Shown piece after piece: positions 40,035 to 49,403 of a stretch of 64,000 nucleotides of DNA. Position numbers and translations under genes: made by a program. The stretch's first letter is position 1, and every line of letters starts with the position of its first letter. The stretch is taken from positions 3,782,001 through 3,846,000 of the forward strand of contig NZ_CP042434.1 in the NCBI RefSeq assembly GCF_007971385.1, written 5' to 3'. The notes under the pieces are model-generated. The model worked only from the letters and a program-made list of their open reading frames with translations. It was not told the DNA's origin and did no database searches. Origin of the DNA: Arachidicoccus ginsenosidivorans (GTDB taxonomy: Bacteria > Bacteroidota > Bacteroidia > Chitinophagales > Chitinophagaceae).

Positions 40035-41210
40035 ATGAGTCAGGTACAAGTAGCAGACAGATTACAAGGGATTCAGGAATACTATTTCTCTAAGAAATTA
40101 AGAGAGATAGAAAGCCTGAATAGGGAAGGCAAAAATATTATCAATCTAGGCATTGGCAGCCCTGATCTGCCGCCGGATCCGGCAGTCATTGCCACCTTAT
40201 ACGAGGAGGCTTTAAAGCCAGGTCAGCATGGCTATCAATCCTATAAAGGCGCGGCAGCCTTTAGACAGGCAATTGCCGACTGGTACAAAAAATGGTATGG
40301 AGTAGACGTCGCGCCCGAAAAGCAAATCCTTCCCCTGATGGGATCCAAAGAGGGGATCATGCATATCTGCATGACTTATTTGAATCCAGGCGATCAGGTA
40401 CTTGTTCCCAATCCTGGATATCCGACCTATGCTAGTAATGTGGCCCTGACAGGTGCTGAGGCGGTTACTTACGCCTTAACAGAAGAAAACGGGTGGGAAC
40501 CTGATTTTGAAAAACTGGAAAAGCTGGATTTTGCTAAAATCAAGCTCATGTTCGTTAATTATCCCGGCATGCCTACGGGCAGGGCGGCCAGCCGGGAGCT
40601 TTTTGAAAAATTAATAGGTTTTGCAAAAAGACACGAGATCCTGCTGGTACATGATAATCCCTATAGCTTTATCTTAAATGATCATCCTATTAGTTTATTG
40701 AGTGTACCAGGTGCATTGGAGGTGGCTATTGAGCTAAATTCCCTGAGCAAATCACACAATATGGCTGGTTGGCGTCTGGGGATGCTGCTGGCAAGTGAAC
40801 AGCGGATTCTGGAAATTTTGCGCTTTAAAAGCAATATGGACAGCGGTATGTTTTTACCCTTGCAATTGGCAGCAGCTAAAGCACTGACACTGGATAAGGA
40901 TTTTCATGATGGAATCAATAAAATATATAGCGAAAGAAGAAAGAAAGTAGAAGCGCTATTAACGCTGTTGGATTGTCGTTTTGATAAAAGCCAGGTCGGC
41001 CTTTTTATGTGGGCTAAGATTTCTGCAAAATATAAGGACGGCTATCAGTTGGCAGATGAGGTGCTATATGGTGCTGATGTATTTATAACACCCGGTGGCA
41101 TATTTGGCTCTGAAGGAGATAAGTATATCCGGATCAGCCTTTGTGGCGACATTAGTCGCTTTGAAACGGCTATCGCAAGAGTAGAGAAAATGCAGCAAGC
41201 GCAAAATTAA
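40035..41210 (+). CDS. Class I/II aminotransferase of the aromatic operon
   Basis: A 391-residue PLP enzyme. The cofactor lysine is in SLSKSHNMAGWRLG, with NYPGMPTGR in place of the common NPxNPTG and the C-terminal Arg in YIRISLCG. By position between pheA and tyrA it should transaminate phenylpyruvate and 4-hydroxyphenylpyruvate to Phe and Tyr, or act on prephenate. Relatives in other genomes are annotated as aspartate or LL-diaminopimelate aminotransferases, so the substrate is inferred from context. Confidence 0.88.
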   Translation: MSQVQVADRLQGIQEYYFSKKLREIESLNREGKNIINLGIGSPDLPPDPAVIATLYEEALKPGQHGYQSYKGAAAFRQAIADWYKKWYGVDVAPEKQILPLMGSKEGIMHICMTYLNPGDQVLVPNPGYPTYASNVALTGAEAVTYALTEENGWEPDFEKLEKLDFAKIKLMFVNYPGMPTGRAASRELFEKLIGFAKRHEILLVHDNPYSFILNDHPISLLSVPGALEVAIELNSLSKSHNMAGWRLGMLLASEQRILEILRFKSNMDSGMFLPLQLAAAKALTLDKDFHDGINKIYSERRKKVEALLTLLDCRFDKSQVGLFMWAKISAKYKDGYQLADEVLYGADVFITPGGIFGSEGDKYIRISLCGDISRFETAIARVEKMQQAQN

Positions 41211-41240
41211 GGGCCAGCAATTAAAAGGGCCAGACAAACA

Positions 41241-42145
41241 ATGGAACAAAAACAACATTTAACAACAACGATTATCGGGCTGGGACTTATTGGAGGCACG
41301 ATGGCCTGGGCTTTAAGAGACCAGGGATTGACCAGCTATATAATAGGTGTAGATAATAATGAAGCGCACAGCAAAAGAGCGCTGGAACTGGGCATCATCG
41401 ATGAACTGTTACCGCTTGACAGGGCGGTAAAAGCAGCAGATCTCGTAATCCTGGCAGTTCCTGTCACGACGGCGGCGACGCTGTTGCCCCAGATACTGGA
41501 TATGACGGACAGGCAGGTAATTACCGATGTCGGATCTACAAAAGAGGCTTGGTGCTCGCAGCAGCGGGTCATCCCAAAAGAGGCCGCTATGTGCCTGCGC
41601 ACCCGATGTGGGGGACTGAATTCAGTGGACCGGAAGCAGCCCGCAGAAACGTGCTGGAAGGAGTGGTTAATATCATCTGTGACCAAAAGGACAGTGATAA
41701 AGATGCATTAGCGCTCATAGAGCATTTATTGCGGAGCCTGGGTATGCGCCTTGTATATATGGACAGTTTAAGTCATGATACTCATCTGGCTTATGTCTCC
41801 CATATTGCACATATATCGAGCTTTGCACTGGCTAACACGGTTCTTGAAAAAGAAAAGGAAGAAGAAACTATTTTTAATCTGGCCAGCTCCGGATTTGAGA
41901 GTACAGTCAGGCTTGCCAAGAGCAATAGCGAGACCTGGGTGCCGGTTTTTAAACAAAATAAAGAGAATGTGCTGGATGTTTTAAATGAATATATCAGCCA
42001 GCTCAGAAAATTCAAGTCTTCTTTAGAAAAAGAAAACTGGACTTATTTAAATGAACTGATTGAGTCCTCTAACAAAATTAAAAAAGTGTTGGATAAAAAG
42101 CAGCAAGATAAAAATCAGCCTGCGGGACTCATCAATAAAGCGTAA
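41241..42145 (+). CDS. tyrA: Prephenate dehydrogenase (one-base frameshift)
   Basis: Oxidative decarboxylation of prephenate to 4-hydroxyphenylpyruvate, the Tyr branch. About 301 residues when repaired, with the NAD motif IIGLGLIGGTMAWAL at residues 11-25, VILAVPV, DVGSTKEA and HPMWGTEFSGPEAA. As read, the frame breaks after STKEA; one base added at 41549-41552 (TTGG) gives ALVLAAAGHPKRGRYVPAHP. The first 157 residues otherwise end in an unrelated tail. No ACT or mutase domain. DEAD-box helicase follows after 47 bp. Confidence 0.92.
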
Positions 42146-42192
42146 ACAAGTCGTGTCCTCAGTGAAGGGGCCACGCAATATAAACACATATA

Positions 42193-43887
42193 ATGATTAC
42201 ATTTGAACAACTGGGCCTGGATGATCGCTTGGTAAAGGCTACCAGCGAATTAGGTTACATCCACCCAACGCCAATTCAAGAACAGGCAATTCCTGTACTA
42301 CTTGGCGCAACACAAGACCTGATCGGTCTGGCACAGACTGGAACAGGAAAAACAGCAGCATTTGCATTACCGCTGCTCAGTATTATTAAGGAGGATAAGA
42401 AATATCCTCAGGCCCTGATCGTTTGTCCGACAAGAGAACTCTGTTTACAGATTGTCAAAGAAATCGTCGGATTTAAAAAATTCATGAAAGAGATTAATGT
42501 GGTTGCTGTATATGGAGGTGCCTCCATCAGCCTGCAGATCCGTGATATCAAAAGAGGGGTGCAGATCATAGTCGCCACACCTGGCAGATTGATCGATTTG
42601 ATCGAACGCAAGGCCGTGAATCTGGAAAAAATCCAGTATGTCGTACTCGATGAAGCAGATGAAATGCTCAATATGGGCTTTCAAGATGACATTGAATTCA
42701 TTTTGAAAAATACGCCGATCAGAGAAAGCACCTGGTTGTTTAGTGCGACCATGCCCGCAGCAATCCGCAAAGTATCTAAAAAATACATGGATAATCCTGT
42801 GGAAATCACTGTCGGCAAGGCCAATACGGTCAATACCAGCATTGACCATCAATATTACGTAACGGCAGCACAACACCGTTATGAGACCTTAAAAAGATTG
42901 ATTGATTTTAATCCCGGAATTTACGGTATCATCTTTACCCGCACCAAGGCTGATGCCCAGAATATTGCCGAAAAACTCACGCGTGAAGGTTATGATATCG
43001 ATGCATTGCACGGTGATCTGACCCAACCGCAGCGTGACAGGGTGATGAAACAATTTCGTGACCGCAGCCTGCAGTTACTAATCGCAACAGACGTGGCCGC
43101 CCGTGGGATTGATGTAAAGGAAATTACCCATGTCATCAACTATGAATTGCCCGATGATGTAGAAGTATATACCCATAGAAGTGGTCGTACAGGCCGGGCA
43201 GGGTCTACTGGTATTTGTATCAGTATTATCCATTCCAGAGAAAGCTACCGCTTAAAACAGATTCAGAAAATCGTTCAGGCACCTTTCAATAAAATGGAAA
43301 TTCCTTCCGGAAAGGATGTATGTCGCAAACAGTTCTTTTCTTTTATGGACCGCCTGTTGAGCGCAGATGTCTCACACGGGGATTATGAATCATATGTCCC
43401 GATGCTGGAAGAGAGATTTGCGGACATTTCCAAAGAAGAAGTGCTCAAAAGAGTGGCTGCACTGGAATTTGACCGCTTTTTGCAGTACTATGAAAATGCA
43501 GGAGATCTCAATGTCAGACCCGGTGAAAACAGAGCAGACAGAAGAGACCGCCAGACAGGAAGGGACCGCAGAGACCGGGGTGGAGATAATGATCGCCGTG
43601 GTCAAAGAAAAGATCGAGATAACCGGGATTTTCAGGGGGACACGACCAGATTATTTATCAATATCGGCACCAAAGATGGTTTTTATAAAGCCAGTTTCCT
43701 GCAGTTTATCCTGGATATGAGTGATCTTAGAAAGGATGTATTGGGTCGTATTGATATGAAGGAGATGAATTCCTGGGTAGAAATCGATAAAAATGCAGCC
43801 ACACAGATGGTCAGATCTCTGGACGGCAAAAAGTTTAAAGGACGCAAAATTCGTATGAATGATGCAGAAACAGGAGGTCGTCGTTAA
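42193..43887 (+). CDS. DEAD-box RNA helicase with DbpA-type RNA-binding domain
   Basis: ATP-dependent RNA helicase of 564 residues. Q motif HPTPIQEQAIP (24-34), Walker A AQTGTGKT (47-54), DEAD at 153-156, SAT near 184, and HRSGRTGRAG in the helicase C domain. A basic RD/DR-rich linker (about 455-480) precedes a C-terminal DbpA-like RNA-binding domain (LFINIGTKDGFYKASFLQFI, FKGRKIRMNDA). It resembles CsdA/CshA helicases of ribosome assembly and cold adaptation. It lies inside the aromatic gene cluster in the same direction but has no biochemical link to it. Confidence 0.94.
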   Translation: MITFEQLGLDDRLVKATSELGYIHPTPIQEQAIPVLLGATQDLIGLAQTGTGKTAAFALPLLSIIKEDKKYPQALIVCPTRELCLQIVKEIVGFKKFMKEINVVAVYGGASISLQIRDIKRGVQIIVATPGRLIDLIERKAVNLEKIQYVVLDEADEMLNMGFQDDIEFILKNTPIRESTWLFSATMPAAIRKVSKKYMDNPVEITVGKANTVNTSIDHQYYVTAAQHRYETLKRLIDFNPGIYGIIFTRTKADAQNIAEKLTREGYDIDALHGDLTQPQRDRVMKQFRDRSLQLLIATDVAARGIDVKEITHVINYELPDDVEVYTHRSGRTGRAGSTGICISIIHSRESYRLKQIQKIVQAPFNKMEIPSGKDVCRKQFFSFMDRLLSADVSHGDYESYVPMLEERFADISKEEVLKRVAALEFDRFLQYYENAGDLNVRPGENRADRRDRQTGRDRRDRGGDNDRRGQRKDRDNRDFQGDTTRLFINIGTKDGFYKASFLQFILDMSDLRKDVLGRIDMKEMNSWVEIDKNAATQMVRSLDGKKFKGRKIRMNDAETGGRR

Positions 43888-43960
43888 TTAAAAAGCAAAC
43901 AAATTTAAAACTTTGAATAGTTACATAAATCATCATTAATCATTTGTAAATTCATTAATA

Positions 43961-45049
43961 ATGGAAACAGCAAACATTGCAGCGCAAAAAGAAAAGGTTT
44001 TGCAGGTGTTGAAAAAGCGCCCATTGATTATCTCAGGACCTTGCAGTGCCGAGACAGAACAACAGGTGATGGCCACCGCCCTTGGCCTGAAAGCCACCGG
44101 AAAAGTAGATGTACTGCGTGCCGGTATCTGGAAACCCAGAACCCGTCCGGGTAGTTTTGAGGGGATTGGTACGAAGGGGCTCCCTTGGTTACAGGCTGCA
44201 AAAGATGCTACTGGACTGCTGACAGCTGTAGAAGTCGCCACACCTAAACAGGCAGAGGATGCTTTGCATTTTGGAGTGGATATTCTTTGGTTAGGCGCCA
44301 GAACCACTGTAAACCCATTCAGTGTTCAGGATCTGGCCGATGCACTGCGTGGTGTTGATGTGCCGGTACTGATCAAAAATCCAATCAATCCGGATCTGGA
44401 ACTTTGGACTGGAGCCGTGGAACGTATTGACCGTGCAGGTATTAAAGATATCGGGTTAATCCACCGTGGTTTTGCTTCTTATGGTAACAGTGAATACCGT
44501 AATGCGCCAATGTGGCATCTGGCCATTGAAATGAAACGCCGTTATCCTGAACTTTTATTCATCAATGACCCTTCTCATATCTGTGGCCGCAGAGACAATC
44601 TGGTGGCGGTTGCTCAGGAAGCCATTGATCTGGATTACGATGGTCTGATTATTGAATCTCATATTGATCCGGATAAAGCCTGGAGCGATGCTAAACAACA
44701 AGTCACCCCTGAAAGACTGGGTGCCATGTTAGATGAGATTGTATGGCGCAAAGAAACCGTTCATGCAATGGATCATGAAACACTTGAAAAATATCGCCAG
44801 CAGATCAATCATTTGGATGATGAGATGATTCAGCTGATCGCTCAGCGCATGAAAGTCGCCGATCAGATAGGACAGTACAAAAAAGAAAATGGAATCACCA
44901 TCCTGCAGACCAACCGTTGGAATGAAATTCTGGAAAAAGCGGTTATCAAAGGTGAGAAAAAAGGATTAAGCAAGGATTTTATCACCAAATATTTTGATGC
45001 GATTCATATGGAAAGTATCGCACACCAAAATAAAGTGATGAACGATTAA
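43961..45049 (+). CDS. Bifunctional DAHP synthase / chorismate mutase
   Basis: A 362-residue fusion. Residues 1-260 are a 3-deoxy-7-phosphoheptulonate synthase of the KDO8P-synthase-like type (RPLIISGPCSAETEQQ, AGIWKPRTRPGSFEG, DPSHICGRRDN), entry point of the shikimate pathway. Residues about 270-362 are an AroQ-type chorismate mutase (YRQQINHLDDEMIQLIAQRM, VADQIGQYKKENGI). In such fusions the mutase domain mediates feedback by prephenate, coupling entry to branch. It lies between the helicase and aroB genes. Confidence 0.95.
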   Translation: METANIAAQKEKVLQVLKKRPLIISGPCSAETEQQVMATALGLKATGKVDVLRAGIWKPRTRPGSFEGIGTKGLPWLQAAKDATGLLTAVEVATPKQAEDALHFGVDILWLGARTTVNPFSVQDLADALRGVDVPVLIKNPINPDLELWTGAVERIDRAGIKDIGLIHRGFASYGNSEYRNAPMWHLAIEMKRRYPELLFINDPSHICGRRDNLVAVAQEAIDLDYDGLIIESHIDPDKAWSDAKQQVTPERLGAMLDEIVWRKETVHAMDHETLEKYRQQINHLDDEMIQLIAQRMKVADQIGQYKKENGITILQTNRWNEILEKAVIKGEKKGLSKDFITKYFDAIHMESIAHQNKVMND

Positions 45050-45090
45050 GGACAGATAAATAGCATCTGTAATGGCTGTACTATTTTCAA

Positions 45091-45131
45091 AGAAGCTACC
45101 CTAAGCACCTCTGCTTAAGGGTGGCTCTTCT
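45091..45131 (+). promoter_or_regulatory. Intercistronic hairpin before aroB
   Basis: Long stem AGAAG..GCTACCCTAAGCA / TGCTTAAGGGTGGC..CTTCT with one bulged A, 25 bases before the aroB start. No full T run follows, so it may be a processing, partial termination or translation-control element. Confidence 0.45.
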
Positions 45132-45156
45132 TTGGTACCCTTTAAAGAAAAAGCCC

Positions 45157-46197
45157 TTGAAAAAGAAAATAAAATATAGCTCAGGCGAAACAATTTTTCA
45201 TTTTGACAGTAGCCTGGAAAGTTTGGATAAATTGGTGGATAAAAACGCCACCTTTATTATTACCGATGACAACGTCTATCACCATTATCAGAAGAAATTA
45301 AAAGGCTGGAATGTACTGCTGATCAAAGCAGGGGAAGCCTATAAAAATATAGATGCCGTACAGCAGCTGATCGGTCAGCTGATTGAGGCAGGTGCCGATA
45401 GAAAATCCACGATCATTGGTATGGGAGGAGGCGTGACGACTGATATCGCGGGATTTGTGGCCTCCATTTATTTAAGAGGCGTCGACTTTGGCTTTATTCC
45501 AACCTCTGTATTAGCCATGGTGGATGCATCGGTTGGTGGCAAAAATGGTGTAGATGTCGGTATCTTTAAAAATATGGCCGGTATTATCCGCCAACCCAAA
45601 TTCTTGCTCTATGATTATAGTCTGCTGAAGACACTGCCGCATGATCAGTGGATAGGAGGGTTCGCAGAGATTATCAAACATGCCTGCATCAAAGATGCAG
45701 CCATGTTTAAATTACTGGAAGCGCACTCACTGAAGGCATTTAAAAAAAGCCCTGAACTGTTAAGCAAACTCATCCAGCGCAATGTCTTGATTAAGGCGAA
45801 AGTCGTACAGGAAGATGAAACGGAAAAGGGCGATCGAAAACTACTTAATTTTGGGCATACTTTGGGGCATGCCATTGAAAACACCTATCAGTTACCACAC
45901 GGATCTGCAGTTTCCATCGGTATGGTGGTCGCTGCTTATTTGTCAAAAGCGGTACTGGATTTTAAGGAGTCAGAAAGAATCATTCAACTGGTAAAGGCTT
46001 ACGGGTTGCCAGCCTATTATGATTATGATCCAAAGGATGCACTGATTAAAATGCGCTCCGATAAAAAACGCGTTAAAGATCAGATTCATTTTGTGCTGCT
46101 GGAAAAAATAGGCAAAGCCATCCATAAACCGCTGTCTATGGACCAGATCGCTCCTGTTGTAGAAGCGATGGGTGGGAAAGCAATTTCAAATAAATAA
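45157..46197 (+). CDS. aroB: 3-dehydroquinate synthase
   Basis: Converts DAHP to 3-dehydroquinate with NAD and zinc, second step of the shikimate pathway. The TTG at 45157 (346 residues, LKKKIKYSSGE) is preferred; the GTG at 45121 lies inside a hairpin and gives an atypical start. Visible are GMGGGVTTDIAGFVAS, FIPTSVLAMVDASVGGKNGVD and the zinc ligands in NFGHTLGHAIE. aroA starts 13 bp after its stop. Confidence 0.95.
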   Translation: MKKKIKYSSGETIFHFDSSLESLDKLVDKNATFIITDDNVYHHYQKKLKGWNVLLIKAGEAYKNIDAVQQLIGQLIEAGADRKSTIIGMGGGVTTDIAGFVASIYLRGVDFGFIPTSVLAMVDASVGGKNGVDVGIFKNMAGIIRQPKFLLYDYSLLKTLPHDQWIGGFAEIIKHACIKDAAMFKLLEAHSLKAFKKSPELLSKLIQRNVLIKAKVVQEDETEKGDRKLLNFGHTLGHAIENTYQLPHGSAVSIGMVVAAYLSKAVLDFKESERIIQLVKAYGLPAYYDYDPKDALIKMRSDKKRVKDQIHFVLLEKIGKAIHKPLSMDQIAPVVEAMGGKAISNK

Positions 46198-46210
46198 TTT
46201 TAAGACGACA

Positions 46211-47569
46211 ATGACTTTTGAAAAGATAGAGATACCCTACCTGGTTCGGATCCATCCGGGGCCTGTTAAAGGGGAAATTACAGCACCGGCCTCCAAGAGC
46301 TCTATGCAGCGAGCCGCTGCTGCAGCCCTTGTCAGTGGGGGCTCCTCACGCATCTTAAATCCTGGTATCTCCAATGATGATCAGGCTTCCATTGGTGTAA
46401 TTGAAGCTTTGGGGGCTACTGTTACAAAGGAAGAAACTTCGGGGGCTTTGTTGGTGACAGCAAACAGTCTGCAAATGGAAGCCTCCCAAGATAAGGAGAT
46501 CACCGTTCATTTTGGAGAGAGTGGATTGGGTATTAGAATGTTTACTTCCATCGCTGCACTAAGATCCGGGGTGACACATATTCAAGGCGAGGGCAGCCTG
46601 CTCACCCGCCCAATGGATTTTTTTGATCAGACCTTGCCAAAATTGAATGTTCAAATTAAAAGTCATGAGGGAAGGCTTCCCCTGGATATTCAAGGGCCAC
46701 TCTTGCCTAAAGATATTACGATAGACGGTTCATTGAGTTCGCAGTTCCTTACAGGGCTACTACTGGCCTACGCAGCTGCGGATGCGACGGATGTGACGAT
46801 TTTTGTGACCAATTTAAAAAGCAGGCCTTATGTTGATCTGACCTTAAAGGTTATGGCTGATTTTGGCTTAAAAGTGCCTGAAAATAATCATTACGAAAGT
46901 TTTTATTTTGGTAATTCTCCTAAGGGGAAAGCAAGTACTACTACTAACACTAATACCACCACCACTACTACCTATCAGGTAGAGGGTGATTGGAGCGGTG
47001 GCGCATTTTTACTGGTTGCAGGAGCTATCAAGGGACCCATTACGATTCGTGGCCTGGACCCACAAAGTACCCAGGCCGATAAAGCGGTTCTTAAAGCACT
47101 GGCCGATACGGGCTGTCAGTTGTCTGTCACCAGTGATTTGATTGAAATCGGACCTGCCGCGGGTGACATGCGCCTTAAAGCTTTTCATTTTGACGCTACA
47201 GATTGTCCTGATCTATTTCCGCCACTGGTCGCGCTGGCTTGTTACTGCCAGGGAAAGACAGTCATAGAAGGGGTTAGTCGACTGGCACACAAAGAAAGCA
47301 ACCGAGCGCTTACTTTGCAGCAGGAATTTGCCAAACTTGGCGTAAAAATCGACCTGCAGGATGATTTGATGATCATTGAAGGAGGAAAGCCACTGAAAGG
47401 TGACGTTACAACGCATTCCAGACATGATCACCGTATTGCCATGGCAGCTGCCGTAGCAGCACTGGGGGCAACTGGTCCTGTAGCCATAGAGGAGGCCGCT
47501 GCTGTGAAAAAGTCTTATCCTAATTTTTACCGGCATCTTGAAAACTTAGGCGTAACTTTAAGTGATTAA
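46211..47569 (+). CDS. aroA: 5-enolpyruvylshikimate-3-phosphate synthase
   Basis: Joins shikimate-3-phosphate and PEP. About 452 residues from ATG 46211; the in-frame ATG at 46172 would overlap aroB and is less likely. Motifs: PASKSSMQRAAAAAL near the N-terminus, SGLGIRMFTSIAALRSG, SSQFLTGLLLAY, and the C-terminal HDHRIAMAAAVAALG. Oddity: residues about 241-256 contain a run of Thr with a few Asn (STTTNTNTTTTTT), encoded by an ACT/ACC repeat (46933-46973), inserted before the conserved VEGDWSGGAFLL. It should lie in a surface loop. Confidence 0.94.
   Translation: MTFEKIEIPYLVRIHPGPVKGEITAPASKSSMQRAAAAALVSGGSSRILNPGISNDDQASIGVIEALGATVTKEETSGALLVTANSLQMEASQDKEITVHFGESGLGIRMFTSIAALRSGVTHIQGEGSLLTRPMDFFDQTLPKLNVQIKSHEGRLPLDIQGPLLPKDITIDGSLSSQFLTGLLLAYAAADATDVTIFVTNLKSRPYVDLTLKVMADFGLKVPENNHYESFYFGNSPKGKASTTTNTNTTTTTTYQVEGDWSGGAFLLVAGAIKGPITIRGLDPQSTQADKAVLKALADTGCQLSVTSDLIEIGPAAGDMRLKAFHFDATDCPDLFPPLVALACYCQGKTVIEGVSRLAHKESNRALTLQQEFAKLGVKIDLQDDLMIIEGGKPLKGDVTTHSRHDHRIAMAAAVAALGATGPVAIEEAAAVKKSYPNFYRHLENLGVTLSD
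46933..46973 (+). repeat. ACT/ACC triplet repeat within aroA
   Basis: About 13 near-repeats of ACT, ACC or AAC encoding poly-Thr/Asn. Such runs can vary in length between strains without frame loss because the unit is three bases. Confidence 0.75.
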
Positions 47570-47609
47570 TATACAGTACAAACATAGAACCATTTAAAAA
47601 TACCACAAT

Positions 47610-48238
47610 ATGACACAACCCCAGCAATCCGAAAAAAGATCAAAGCCATTTTTACAGATATTGGCGGTGTGTTGTTAAACAACGGCTGGGACAGAAACAA
47701 ACGTGCGCTGGCGGTATCCACCTTTGGTCTGGATGCCGAAGAACTCAATGAAAGGCATCACCTGACTTTTGATACCTATGAGTCCGGTAAAATTACCTTA
47801 GATCAATACCTGGACCGGACGGTGTTTTACACCACAAGGGACTTTACCAAAGCGGATTTTAAGGAATTTATGTATGCCCAGAGTGCCGCGATTCCAGAAA
47901 TGATTGAACTCATTAAAGACCTGAAAGAAAAATACCAGTTGCATATAGTGGTGGTCAGCAATGAAGGCCGGGAACTCAATGACCACCGGATCCGTCACTT
48001 TGGGCTGAATCAGTTTGTGGATGCATTTATCTCCAGTAGTTTTGTGCATATTCGTAAACCGGATGAAGATATATTCAAATTGGCGCTGGATATCGCACAG
48101 ATGCACCCCGATGAAGTGGTGTATTTGGATGACAGACCTATGTTTGTCCAGGTGGCTGGATTACTGGGCATAAAAGGGATTATTCATACAGATCTGGATA
48201 GTACTAAAGCAAAGTTACTGGCATTGCTGGAAAAGTAA
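47610..48238 (+). CDS. HAD-superfamily hydrolase (one-base frameshift)
   Basis: About 209 residues when one A is restored in the A6 run at 47632-47637, giving KKIKAIFTDIGGVLLNNGWD. Without it the ATG at 47610 leads to a stop after 22 codons. Motif I is altered from DxD: TDIGGV has Asp then Gly-Gly, as in HAD proteins read as DIGGV (YihX type has DIGNV). Motif II is VVSNEG, the Lys is in IRKPDEDIF and motif IV is VYLDDRPMF. It lies between aroA and aroC; a phosphatase acting on a sugar phosphate or pathway side product is possible, but no role in aromatic synthesis is known to me. Confidence 0.85.
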
Positions 48239-48301
48239 ATTCAATTTTTATTAACAAGATTCAATTAAGATTCTTTTATATACGACCATTATATTTATAT
48301 T

Positions 48302-49301
48302 ATGAACGGATTTGGCAGATTATTCAGGCTCAATATTTTTGGAGAATCTCATGGAGCAAGTGTGGGGATTAATATCGATGGGGTACCGGCTGGATTGCCG
48401 CTGACCGTGGATGATTTTATACCAGATATGGAAAGGCGCAAAGGCGGCAAGCAAAAAGGAGCGACGCCCAGGAAGGAAGATGATTTGCCCATTTTTAAAA
48501 GTGGCATTTTTAATGATTTTGCCACAGGAGCGCCGATCACCATCTTATTTGAAAATAACAATACCCGCTCTGAGGACTATCAAAAACACCGTTCACATCC
48601 AAGACCAGGTCATGCTGATTTTGTTGCTCATGAGAAGTTTGGGGATTTGAAGATTTTAGGGGCGGCGGCAGTTTTAGTGCTCGCCTGACAGCAGGTATTG
48701 TGGCCGCTGGTGTCATTGCAAAAAAAATACTTGCTCCCAGTGGTATTAAGATTGAGGCAAAAGTCACTGAGATCGGTGGCAATAAAGATATCGAAGCCGG
48801 ACTACAAAAAGCCATCGAAAAAAGGACAGTGTCGGTGCTATCATTGAATGCCGGGCCACCGGACTACCCATTGGGCTGGGAGAGCCTTTTTTTGATAGCG
48901 TAGAATCCGAACTAGCTCATGCGGCTATGGCCATACCGGCCGTTAGGGGCGTAGAATTCGGTACTGGTTTTGCGGCAGCAGCCATGTATGGACTGGAGCA
49001 CAATGATGCGATCATCGATATGGATGGTACGACCAGAACCAACCATGCAGGTGGGGTAGTGGGCGGTATCACCAATGGCAATGAGCTGGTTTACAGAATT
49101 GTCGTAAAACCTACGTCTTCCACGCCACAAGTGCAAAACACGCTTAACTGGGAAAGTGGCGAAGTCTCTGAATTTTCTGTCAAAGGAAGACATGATCTCT
49201 GTGTAGGCCTACGAGCTCCCGTTATCCTGGAAGCAATGACAGCCATTGTTTTATTGGATCTGATGATGCTGGCCGGTAAAGTGGACCGGATCTGGAAATA
49301 A
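48302..49301 (+). CDS. aroC: Chorismate synthase (two one-base frameshifts)
   Basis: Final shared step: EPSP to chorismate with reduced FMN. About 333 residues after adding one base in the G4 run 48659-48662 (gives LKILGGGGSFSARLTAGI) and one in the A6 run 48818-48823 (gives KKDSVGAIIECRATGLP). Family signatures are clear: FGESHGASVGINIDGVPAG at the N-terminus, RPGHADF, FDSVESELAHAAMAIPAVRG, and TNHAGGVVGGITNG. As written, three separate pieces would be non-functional, yet the enzyme is needed for all aromatic amino acids encoded here. This makes sequencing error the best reading. Confidence 0.92.
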
Positions 49302-49403
49302 GAAAACGAACGTTAAATCGTTTCTTTATTTTGCATTCGAGCGAAAAAGTTTATTTTTATTGCTGTGTAATCTAAACCTTCAATTAAATAAGCCGAATAA
49401 GGG

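Noticed and set aside
41241..42145. Programmed ribosomal frameshifting in tyrA, aroC and the other split genes
   Set aside because: The break sites share no slippery heptamer or downstream structure, affect many unrelated families that are unsplit elsewhere, and all need the same kind of one-base addition.
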